DNA of 6,631 bases from Alphaproteobacteria bacterium UBA2723 (GTDB lineage Bacteria; Pseudomonadota; Alphaproteobacteria; RF32; CAG-239): assembly GCA_002353835.1 (NCBI GenBank), contig DEKL01000030.1, positions 172 to 6,802 on the forward strand, read 5' to 3'. This document shows, piece by piece, positions 1 to 5,708 of this stretch. Below the pieces are notes generated by a model that had not been told where the DNA came from, did no database searches, and saw nothing but the letters and a program-made list of their open reading frames with translations. The position numbers and the translations under genes were made by a program. How positions within the stretch are numbered: the stretch's first letter is position 1; the number at the start of each line of letters is the position of its first letter.

Positions 1-33
1 ACCAAAGTTATCCCCAACTATTTGCATTTAAAC

Positions 34-66
34 AAAAAAATCCGCCTATCCTAAAATAGGCGGATT
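34..66 (-). terminator. Rho-independent terminator of the large minus-strand gene
   Basis: A perfect 11-bp inverted repeat (AATCCGCCTAT at 39-49 and ATAGGCGGATT at 56-66) encloses a 6-base loop. Read on the minus strand, the GC-rich stem is followed directly by a run of seven T (complement of 34-40), then G and more T. It begins 20 bases beyond the stop codon of the 1038-residue gene, so it most likely ends that transcript. There is no matching T-run on the plus side, so it is probably one-directional. Confidence 0.93.
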
Positions 67-85
67 AAATATTCAGGATATTATA

Positions 86-3000
86 TTAACCTCTTAAATT
101 TTGAGAGTTGATATAATTTCCACGATTATTAGCTTGAACCTTGTTATCTTTGCTCTGTTGGTAAACAGAAATAGCATTGATGTATTCAGGAGTTATATCA
201 TTATCCTTTTGGAATTTAGAAATAAACTCACTGCCGGCTTCAGAGTATTTATCCAAAGCAACATTACCGGTCAAACCATTTGCTTTTGCAGCTTTTACAT
301 ATCTGTCATTAAGTTTTGCAATCTGCTTGCGCAAACTGGAAGGTTTCTTATCTGTCTGAACCAAAACCTTAGTGTTACCGCTTACTTTAATACCTAAAAG
401 TTGGGCAACATCAACAGTTTTAATCTTCTTACCATTCGTAAAGTTTTCATTACCGTTAAGCTCTTGGGCAACAACCTTCGTTGTGTCACTGGAAGAAACC
501 TCAACCAAAACCAACGGATCAGTAGCAACTTCTCTGAAAGCTTCTTTAACCGAAACATTGTCTTCGATCCGCTTCCCTTTTCCATACTTTTCATTACCGT
601 TAAGCTTTTTAACGTCAAGCGGTTCTGTAACAGTCCGAGTATTATCTACAACATCAACCTCAGCAGCCCCCATGATAGGAACAATCGTTTTAATAAGCTT
701 AAAGAATCTCGGGAATTTCGGGCCGGAAGCAGTTGTCTTCTTGCGATTTTCTGTCCGAATCTTATCCAAAGTTACTTTCTTTTCGCAACCATTGTTCTTA
801 ATTTTACGAACATAAACCGGTTTATCATATGTCCAACCGTCACGAGTTCTGTTTTCACGAATACCATCAACATCTGCCTTAACTTTATCAAATAATTCAG
901 CTCTGATTTCTCTTTGGCAGTTAATAGCATCCAAGATTTCTTGAGTCGTTGCTTGGTGCGGACCTGTTGCAACCATCACAGCAACAACAGAAGCCCATTG
1001 TCTGCGGCTCAAACCTTCAGCAATATCGCCGTTGTTGAACCATTTATCGGGTGAACCGTTAACAATAAGATCATAAAGCTCATCACCAAGAATTTTTCTG
1101 TTATGTTCATCAGCCTTCTTTGTAATACCGGAACCCTCAAAACCACCTCTTTCAGGGGTATCAAAGGCAGACGGTGTACCAAGAGGAACATTTTCAGTAC
1201 CCAAGATGATTTCTTCTGTACCACCGGTACCTTGAGCTTCGTTAGAAACTTCCGTGGTCGTTAACTTAACCTCAGCTTGTTCCTTCTTAACTTGTACTGT
1301 ATCTGCAGGAGTAACAACCTCAGTTTCCCCTTCAACAATAATCGGGGCAGTAGCTTGAGCATTGTCGGTAACAACCTCAGTTTCGCCTTCTACAATAATC
1401 GGAGCAGCAGGTGCTGTAATACTATCACTAAGAGCGGTCTTTTGTGCACGAGCTTCTTTCTTAGCTTGCTCTTTTCTCAAGTTAGCAGCTTTCTTTTTAA
1501 CACTGACAGTGTCATTTTGTTGAGCAGAAACTTTAGAAGAAGCTTCCAATACGACAGCTTGAGCTACAGCATCAGTAATAGTATCAGTTTTTTCTGCTTT
1601 GGTAGTTTGTTCTACCAAAACTTCCGGATTGCTCGTTACTTTTCTGTTTACTTCATTAACAGAAACATTTTCCTTAATCAGTTTACCATTTCCATATTTC
1701 TCATTGCCATTATACTTGTCAGTACGAACATTGTCCAGTACCTTAGTGGTATCAGCCTTAACATCGACTTCGGTTTCTCCGTTAATGATAGTAGGACCTT
1801 TTACCTTAGCAGAATCTACAGCTTCTTCCCAAGTAATATCTTTTTGAACCTTAGATTGCAGAGTCTTATATTGAACTTTACCATCATCACACGGATTATT
1901 AATACCGGTAGCGTAAATATTAAGATTACCCGGAACTTGCTCAACAAATATTTTATCAAGGCCTTCTGGAATTACATTGGTTTCACCTTTTAAGAAACAA
2001 TCTAATTCCTTTGCTATCTTTGCAGCTTCCAATGTAGCAGGATCAATACCTTTGCCATCTAAATTTTCCGGATTAGGATACATAGAACGCAAGTATCTAT
2101 GTGCATTTAATCCTTGTTCTATAGTCCGACCACCTAATGAATCTTTTGCGATAGCAAGACGCTGATAAGCAAATTCAGATCCTCTGATAGTTGTACTGTC
2201 ATCTACTTGTCTTGTAAAACTGTTATCATCAAATTTTTGAGTGGATAACCAACTAGTACGAGAAACACCCAAACTGTCAGAATATTCTGTCGGCATAACA
2301 ACAGCAACTTCTTTAACAGTATCCTGCTTTAAAGATATTGTTTTCGGCTGAACTTTTGTCTTTTTCATATTAAGCGGTGTATTAACGACTTCTTGCTGTG
2401 TAGGCTTTCTATCTTGTTTGCTATCATTAGAACAAGAAGACATAAATGACGCACCAGAAATTGTCATAAAGCCTGCAACAATAAGAGTCTTAAATTTACG
2501 CCACTTAGCTTTTAAACCGGTAGATTTAGACTTTTCAGTACGTTTTTCTAACTCTTTATCCAGTTCTTTAATGGCTTGCTTATCATTTTCAAACTTTTCA
2601 CTGATATCTTTAGCAAGAATATGGACAGTCTTCTTGGCATCAGATGCATCTTCAATATAAGCACCACTGACATCTTTCAATGCTGCGCTTCTGAGATCAA
2701 AATACTTACTTGCAAATTGAGAATTTAATGCATTCTGAGCATCTTCAATACTATTGAGTTGACCGGTGATCAATTTTCTTTTTATTTCTTCTGTTGCAGT
2801 ACGAGCCAACAAAAGGGCTCCGTTATCAGCAGCTTGCACGGAGGCTTCATCACCGTTAGTATCAATGAGCTTTGTATTGATAATTAAACTGTTATTGGTA
2901 TTGTCACTAAAAATCTGACGAATGTAGTCATCTTCGCTACGAGAAAACTCAATAGCCTTATCCAACCCTTTTTCCAGTTGGACATCTGATATATTATTAA

Positions 3001-3202
3001 AGTCTATGTCTTTTAAGGACATTTTAGACTTATATAAAGTTAAAAGTTGTAATGCAAAATCGGAAGTTAAACTTTCTTTTTCTAACATTTCCATAGCAAT
3101 AGCTACTGTCTTCTCATCAGCGGCTTTGTACCCACCGATAATTTCATAGGCATCATCTAAAGAAATGCTGATAACTTCATTACTAGACTTAATATTTGAC
3201 AC
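86..3202 (-). CDS. Large exported or membrane-anchored repeat protein of unknown function (1038 aa)
   Basis: I do not recognise this protein. The start is GTG at 3202, fixed by AGGAG (3210-3214) seven bases upstream; the stop is TAA. Residues 1-230 look helical and cytoplasmic, with a charged coiled-coil-like stretch at about 197-226. Residues 231-238 are lysine-rich, 239-256 hydrophobic, and C257 ends a lipobox-like MSSC, so the rest is probably outside the inner membrane (N-in, C-out). The exported part has a first unit (about 341-531), a Thr/Ala/Lys-rich linker (532-695) with two 19-residue repeats, a second unit (about 706-901) that looks like a diverged copy of the first, a third short NGNE module (915-949) and a helical C-terminus (955-1038). 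After C257 there are only four cysteines, C402/C438 and C762/C806, one pair per unit, which would suit periplasmic disulfides. No enzyme motif is visible. Its own promoters and terminator suggest monocistronic expression. A structural or envelope-surface role is a guess only. Confidence 0.93.
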   Translation of the reverse strand: MSNIKSSNEVISISLDDAYEIIGGYKAADEKTVAIAMEMLEKESLTSDFALQLLTLYKSKMSLKDIDFNNISDVQLEKGLDKAIEFSRSEDDYIRQIFSDNTNNSLIINTKLIDTNGDEASVQAADNGALLLARTATEEIKRKLITGQLNSIEDAQNALNSQFASKYFDLRSAALKDVSGAYIEDASDAKKTVHILAKDISEKFENDKQAIKELDKELEKRTEKSKSTGLKAKWRKFKTLIVAGFMTISGASFMSSCSNDSKQDRKPTQQEVVNTPLNMKKTKVQPKTISLKQDTVKEVAVVMPTEYSDSLGVSRTSWLSTQKFDDNSFTRQVDDSTTIRGSEFAYQRLAIAKDSLGGRTIEQGLNAHRYLRSMYPNPENLDGKGIDPATLEAAKIAKELDCFLKGETNVIPEGLDKIFVEQVPGNLNIYATGINNPCDDGKVQYKTLQSKVQKDITWEEAVDSAKVKGPTIINGETEVDVKADTTKVLDNVRTDKYNGNEKYGNGKLIKENVSVNEVNRKVTSNPEVLVEQTTKAEKTDTITDAVAQAVVLEASSKVSAQQNDTVSVKKKAANLRKEQAKKEARAQKTALSDSITAPAAPIIVEGETEVVTDNAQATAPIIVEGETEVVTPADTVQVKKEQAEVKLTTTEVSNEAQGTGGTEEIILGTENVPLGTPSAFDTPERGGFEGSGITKKADEHNRKILGDELYDLIVNGSPDKWFNNGDIAEGLSRRQWASVVAVMVATGPHQATTQEILDAINCQREIRAELFDKVKADVDGIRENRTRDGWTYDKPVYVRKIKNNGCEKKVTLDKIRTENRKKTTASGPKFPRFFKLIKTIVPIMGAAEVDVVDNTRTVTEPLDVKKLNGNEKYGKGKRIEDNVSVKEAFREVATDPLVLVEVSSSDTTKVVAQELNGNENFTNGKKIKTVDVAQLLGIKVSGNTKVLVQTDKKPSSLRKQIAKLNDRYVKAAKANGLTGNVALDKYSEAGSEFISKFQKDNDITPEYINAISVYQQSKDNKVQANNRGNYINSQNLRG
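356..460 (-). repeat. NGNE module, copy 3 (residues 915-949)
   Basis: The module reads NGNENFTNGK, KIKTVDVAQLL, then NTKVLVQT. It is the most diverged copy, with the tyrosine-glycine of NGNEKYG changed to phenylalanine-threonine. At DNA level the opening (cattaccgttaag, on the plus strand near 450 and 593) is identical to copy 2. It has no matching upstream cysteine-pair unit. Confidence 0.75.
497..604 (-). repeat. NGNE module, copy 2 (residues 867-902)
   Basis: The module reads NGNEKYGKGK, RIEDNVSVKEA, then DPLVLVEV. It is the closest partner of copy 1 and lies 370 residues after it. It is followed by SSSDTTKV, which leads directly into copy 3. Confidence 0.8.
500..1087 (-). repeat. Second copy of the large internal duplication (residues about 706-901)
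   Basis: Counterparts of the first copy are GDEL (706), IAEGL (727), ATTQE (751), C762, C806 in a KNNGCEKKV context, AEVDVVDNT (847) and NGNEKYGKGK (868), ending in VLVEV (898). Offsets from the first copy run 365, 366, 362, 360, 368 and 370, which is what a diverged duplication with small gaps would give. Confidence 0.5.
1311..1407 (-). repeat. Tandem 57-nt repeat encoding APIIVEGETEVVT twice
   Basis: Two 40-base copies (1311-1350 and 1368-1407) start 57 bases apart, giving a 19-residue protein period at residues about 599-638. They differ at three bases, and all three changes are synonymous (Ala GCC/GCT, Val GTT/GTA, Gly GGG/GGC). Diverged relatives occur at residues 470-487 (PTIINGETEVDVK) and 842-857 (PIMGAAEVDVV), each just before an NGNE module. 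The tandem pair lies in a linker rich in Ala, Thr and Lys. Confidence 0.85.
1607..1714 (-). repeat. NGNE module, copy 1 (residues 497-532)
   Basis: This module of about 36 residues follows the pattern NGNExxxxGKxI...V..........VLV: NGNEKYGNGK, then LIKENVSVNEV, then VLVEQ. It is preceded by DTTKV. Copies 1 and 2 are strongly similar through NGNEKYG.GK and VSV.E. I do not recognise the module as a named domain. Confidence 0.8.
1610..2182 (-). repeat. First copy of a large internal duplication (residues about 341-531)
   Basis: Landmarks in order are GSEF (341), IEQGL (361), ATLE (389), C402, C438 in a NNPCDDGKV context, the GETEV motif (475), DTTKV (484) and NGNEKYGNGK (498), ending in VLVEQ (528). 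The same landmarks recur in the same order about 360-370 residues later. Identity between the copies is low outside the NGNE module, so the copy relationship rests on collinear landmarks read by eye. Confidence 0.5.
2432..2512 (-). other. Internal signal-anchor / lipobox-like segment (residues 231-257)
   Basis: The encoded stretch has four lysines and an arginine (KAKWRKFK), then an 18-residue hydrophobic run, then MSSC followed by SNDSKQD. This is the shape of a lipoprotein signal peptide with C257 as the candidate lipidated cysteine, or of a single membrane anchor with the positive side in the cytoplasm. It lies 230 residues into the protein. I found no ATG, GTG or TTG codon shortly before it that would make it N-terminal. 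Met at -3 of a lipobox is tolerated but not typical. Confidence 0.6.
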
Positions 3203-3209
3203 AGTTGTT

Positions 3210-3214
3210 CTCCT
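3210..3214 (-). promoter_or_regulatory. Ribosome binding site fixing the GTG start of the large gene
   Basis: AGGAG on the minus strand is separated by seven bases from GTG at 3202-3200. The next in-frame ATG (residue 37) is far downstream, so this site decides the start. Confidence 0.85.
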
Positions 3215-3237
3215 AAAACATCTTTGAATTTACTGGC

Positions 3238-3266
3238 AGTATATACCAAAAAAAATATAATTTCAA
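3238..3266 (-). promoter_or_regulatory. Candidate sigma-70-type promoter P1 of the large minus-strand gene
   Basis: On the minus strand, TTGAAA (3266-3261) is followed by a 17-base spacer and TATACT (3243-3238). Both boxes are one base from consensus. Predicted transcription would start near 3231, giving a leader of roughly 28 bases that contains the AGGAG site. The spacer includes a run of eight T. Confidence 0.6.
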
Positions 3267-3281
3267 CAACTTTTTTGTCAA
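3254..3281 (-). promoter_or_regulatory. Candidate promoter P2 overlapping P1
   Basis: On the minus strand, a perfect TTGACA (3281-3276) is followed by a 16-base spacer and TATATT (3259-3254). It overlaps P1, so only one may be used at a time. The region is so AT-rich that a chance -10 match is possible; the perfect -35 is the stronger evidence. Confidence 0.5.
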
Positions 3282-3335
3282 TTTTTAAATATTTTTTAAA
3301 AAATTGTCAAAATTACAAAAAATAGGAAAAAAATC

Positions 3336-3364
3336 TTGCTAAATTAAAGTTATAGCTCTATAAA
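3336..3364 (+). promoter_or_regulatory. Candidate queA promoter
   Basis: TTGCTA (3336-3341), a 17-base spacer and TATAAA (3359-3364) lie upstream of queA. Transcription would start near 3371, leaving a leader of about 24 bases with no room for a riboswitch. The -35 matches consensus at four of six bases and the -10 at five of six. Confidence 0.6.
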
Positions 3365-3382
3365 CGAGCCTGATGATTTTAA

Positions 3383-3387
3383 AAGGA
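3383..3387 (+). promoter_or_regulatory. queA ribosome binding site
   Basis: AAGGA lies seven bases before the ATG at 3395. This spacing, together with the family-typical MRVDLFDF N-terminus, fixes the start. Confidence 0.8.
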
Positions 3388-3394
3388 ATACCAA

Positions 3395-4477
3395 ATGCGT
3401 GTAGATTTATTTGATTTTGAGTTAGATAAAGATTTAATAGCCAAAGAACCGGTAAACCCGAGAGATACATCCAAACTTTTGGATTTATTGGATGAAAAAG
3501 AAATAAAAGACAGACATTTTTACGATTTACCGGATATTTTGCAAGAAGGGGATGTTTTGGTTTTTAATGATACCAAGGTTATCCCGGCTCGTCTATATGG
3601 CAAAAGAGGAGAGGCTGAGGTAGAAGTAACCCTTTATCACCCGGAGTCAGGTCAAACATGGTGGGCATTTGTCAAAAATTCTAAGAGATTACATATAAAT
3701 GATGTTATTTCCTTTTATACCGCAGAAATTCCGGCTGAACAGTCGCAATTTCAAGCCAAAGTATTAGAAAAAGACAATGAGGACGGGGTTTTATTGGAAT
3801 TTTTATGCTCGGTAGATGATTTAGGCAAGTTATTGGAACAATACGGTTTGATGCCGTTACCTCCATATATAAAGAGAGATAAACCCGGAACCGGTCTTTG
3901 GAATAAATATAATGATAAAGAAAATTATCAGACCGTTTATGCCAAATATGAGGGAGCAGTTGCTGCGCCGACTGCCGGTCTTCATTTTACGGATAATGTA
4001 TTAAAAAGATTAGAAGAAAAAGGTATAACTAAAGTATTTTTAACATTACACGTCGGGGCAGGGACTTTCCTCCCGGTTAAAACCGAAGATACCAAAGACC
4101 ACAAAATGCACGCAGAATACGGTATTATAACCCCTCAAGCTTGTGATATCATTAACCAAGCCAAAAAACAGGGTAGAAGAATCATTGCCGTGGGGACAAC
4201 TTCGGTTCGCTTGTTGGAAAGTGCGGCTGATAATACGGGAACCCTTCATCCGTTTCAAGGGGAAACATCTATATTTATAACACCAGGCTACAAATTTAAG
4301 ATGATAGATGCCATTATTACGAATTTTCATTTGCCAAAGTCCACACTATTTATGCTGATTTGTGCAATTGCCGGCACCGAACGTATGAAAAAAGCCTATC
4401 AACACGCCATAGAACAGAAATATCGTTTTTACTCATATGGAGATAGCTCCATTTTAAAATGTGTAAATAAAATTTAA
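3395..4477 (+). CDS. queA: S-adenosylmethionine:tRNA ribosyltransferase-isomerase
   Basis: QueA moves the ribosyl group of S-adenosylmethionine onto 7-aminomethyl-7-deazaguanine (preQ1) in the wobble position of tRNAs for Asp, Asn, His and Tyr, forming epoxyqueuosine and releasing adenine and methionine. It acts in the cytoplasm. The 360 residues cover the whole family: PRDTSKLL (22-29), GDVLVFNDTKVIPARL (52-67), PLPPYIKR (154-161), YQTVYA (178-183), GAVAAPTAGLHFT (187-199), TLHVGAGTFLPV (217-228), HKMHAEY (236-242), AVGTTSVRLLES (265-276), ITNFHLPKSTLFML (308-321) and YRFYSYGDSSIL (343-354). The stretch between PPYIKR and YQTVYA is 16 residues, about seven longer than I recall for the E. coli enzyme. 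The usual alphaproteobacterial partner tgt is not next to it; a membrane-protein gene follows after 53 bases. Confidence 0.97.
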   Translation: MRVDLFDFELDKDLIAKEPVNPRDTSKLLDLLDEKEIKDRHFYDLPDILQEGDVLVFNDTKVIPARLYGKRGEAEVEVTLYHPESGQTWWAFVKNSKRLHINDVISFYTAEIPAEQSQFQAKVLEKDNEDGVLLEFLCSVDDLGKLLEQYGLMPLPPYIKRDKPGTGLWNKYNDKENYQTVYAKYEGAVAAPTAGLHFTDNVLKRLEEKGITKVFLTLHVGAGTFLPVKTEDTKDHKMHAEYGIITPQACDIINQAKKQGRRIIAVGTTSVRLLESAADNTGTLHPFQGETSIFITPGYKFKMIDAIITNFHLPKSTLFMLICAIAGTERMKKAYQHAIEQKYRFYSYGDSSILKCVNKI

Positions 4478-4530
4478 CTATTCCGTATTATATTAACCTG
4501 AAAAGAAAACATAAATAAGGTTATAGTGTC
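4478..4530 (+). other. Short gap between queA and the GGDEF-like gene
   Basis: These 53 AT-rich bases hold no intrinsic terminator, so read-through from queA is plausible. TATTAT/TATATT stretches near 4487-4494 could serve as a -10 box, but I see no convincing -35. AAGG at 4517-4520 lies ten bases before the GTG at 4531 and is the only ribosome binding site candidate. Confidence 0.5.
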
Positions 4531-5703
4531 GTGACATTGGGATTTGAACCGGAAAAAGTTTTATTATACAGCAAAACTATGTTGTTACCTATTATAATAA
4601 TAGGTGCATTTTTGATTTATTTCTTCTCAATATCCGAATTTTCCGAAGAAACATATCATTCCATTCATACCATGTTTGTTACATTATCTGCTATAACTTT
4701 TATTTTTGCGGGATTACGCCGTATTCCCTCTATGGCAATGTCTGTGGCTGTGGTCTTTATCAGTTATTTGATTATAAACAGCACGCGCTATGCATATGGA
4801 GAAGATTATATGTTCTCGGCAGGCTACAATATATGGATAATTGTCGCGCTTCCCAACATATTAGTTGCCAGTCTTTTATTTGCCCAGAACAAACCTTACA
4901 GATATTGGAGCGCTTTTTTTGTCTTTTTATTTGCGCAAACGGCGATAATAGAAAAATTACAAAACCAAAGCATTGATGCGGATTCTTACTTTTTTTACAA
5001 ACATATAGGTATGCTTAATTATCCGGCTTTGGCAACGGCATGCATTTGCATTATGGTCCTACTTATATACCAAACAATAAGAGGTAAGATATTAAATTCT
5101 GCCGGTTTGTTTATTTCCGTTGCGGTTATTTCCGGCCTTTATTTTTCGGATAATTTGTTTGCATTTAGCTTGTTTTTCTTAGCTGCCGTTTTGATAGCCT
5201 TGCTTTCATCATTGTATTATGCCTACTATATACTGTATAAAGACGAAGAATTAAACATTGATAATGCCCGATTATTCTTTAAGGATGCGGAAAGAAAATA
5301 TCCCTTAAAATACAGTATTGCACTCATGTATATAGATGAGTACAACAGACTGATAAAAAGATACGGCAAAAGTAAAACACTTATCTTAAAAAAAATGTTA
5401 CTGGCACAGATTCGCAGGGCAAATCGCAAAGTAAAGATATATAACTACAAAAATGACGCTCTCATCTTAGCATTCTTAAATGCAAATTCGGCAGAAACCT
5501 TCAATGAAGCAGAAAATATTCGCCGTATATTAGCAAAATCCATATTTGTATTTAATGAAAATAATCACTTGCAGTTAACCGTATCACAATGTGTCAGTGA
5601 AAAGAAACGTAGTGATGCGGATGCTTCCGTCGTCTTAAGTCGTGCTGAAGATAATTTGCGTAAAGCCTGTAAATTTACGCATAATATCACGGTTAAAGCC
5701 TAA
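4531..5703 (+). CDS. Polytopic membrane protein with a degenerate GGDEF domain
   Basis: The 390-residue protein has about 7-8 hydrophobic segments (roughly 17-34, 45-61, 66-84, 98-118, 125-141, 162-181, 190-205, 207-235) followed by a soluble C-terminal domain (about 240-388). That domain follows the order of a GGDEF (diguanylate cyclase) fold: NARLFF, then ALMYIDEYNRL (264-274), YKNDALILAF (306-315), AENIRRIL (327-334), LTVSQCVSE (349-357) and SRAEDNLRKA (370-379). The signature itself is KNDAL (307-311) instead of GGDEF, and the first metal-site aspartate is Y267, so c-di-GMP synthesis is unlikely. It may be a sensor or effector that keeps only the fold. The GTG start is supported by AAGG ten bases upstream; the next in-frame ATG (residue 17) has no ribosome binding site and would cut into the first membrane segment. 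It lies 53 bases after queA, possibly cotranscribed, and its stop overlaps that of lgt. Confidence 0.85.
   Translation: MTLGFEPEKVLLYSKTMLLPIIIIGAFLIYFFSISEFSEETYHSIHTMFVTLSAITFIFAGLRRIPSMAMSVAVVFISYLIINSTRYAYGEDYMFSAGYNIWIIVALPNILVASLLFAQNKPYRYWSAFFVFLFAQTAIIEKLQNQSIDADSYFFYKHIGMLNYPALATACICIMVLLIYQTIRGKILNSAGLFISVAVISGLYFSDNLFAFSLFFLAAVLIALLSSLYYAYYILYKDEELNIDNARLFFKDAERKYPLKYSIALMYIDEYNRLIKRYGKSKTLILKKMLLAQIRRANRKVKIYNYKNDALILAFLNANSAETFNEAENIRRILAKSIFVFNENNHLQLTVSQCVSEKKRSDADASVVLSRAEDNLRKACKFTHNITVKA
5248..5694 (+). other. Degenerate GGDEF domain within the membrane protein
   Basis: This stretch covers residues 240-388. The positions matching the active-site loop read K307 N308 D309 A310 L311, keeping only the middle aspartate. 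Landmarks on both sides (MYIDEYNRL before; LTVSQ and SRAEDNLRKA after) still match the family. There is no EAL domain behind it. Confidence 0.7.
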
Positions 5704-5708
5704 GCTTT
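5695..5708. terminator. Weak two-way hairpin at the convergent gene ends
   Basis: AAAGC (5695-5699), loop CTAA, GCTTT (5704-5708) form a 5-bp stem whose loop contains both stop codons. On the plus strand it is followed by CTTGCTTTT, a poor T-run; on the minus strand there is no T-run beyond the stem. It could help end transcription from both sides but is weaker than the terminator at 34-66. Confidence 0.3.

Noticed and set aside
1..33. The first 33 bases as part of a further gene
   Set aside because: Too short to show a coding frame or motif; nothing can be supported there.
662..706. A second transmembrane segment in the large protein at about residues 833-847
   Set aside because: The stretch has lysines and a proline, is short, and lines up with the repeated PII..GETEV motif, so a buried strand is more likely than a membrane helix.
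394..1224. Minus-strand frames at 394-618, 772-972 and 1009-1224 inside the large gene
   Set aside because: They are other-frame shadows of the 1038-residue gene, without ribosome binding sites or recognisable motifs.
1277..1993. A 238-codon open frame on the plus strand opposite the large gene, with several smaller plus-strand frames at 101-895 and 1599-2660
   Set aside because: They lie antisense to a long gene with a good ribosome binding site and terminator, are rich in Ser, Phe, Asn and Ile as expected from reading a Lys/Glu/Thr-rich gene backwards, and have no family motifs.
3305..3310. The outer TTGACA on the minus strand as a third promoter
   Set aside because: No acceptable -10 box lies 16-18 bases downstream; the sequence there is a plain A/T run.
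4046..4330. A 94-codon minus-strand frame inside queA, and similar frames at 5226-5429, 5911-6105 and 6058-6270
   Set aside because: The genes they overlap show full family motifs; these frames do not.
4494..4523. Inverted repeat TAACCT ... AGGTTA between queA and the GGDEF-like gene
   Set aside because: Only six base pairs around an 18-base loop and no T-run, so it is neither a terminator nor a convincing operator.
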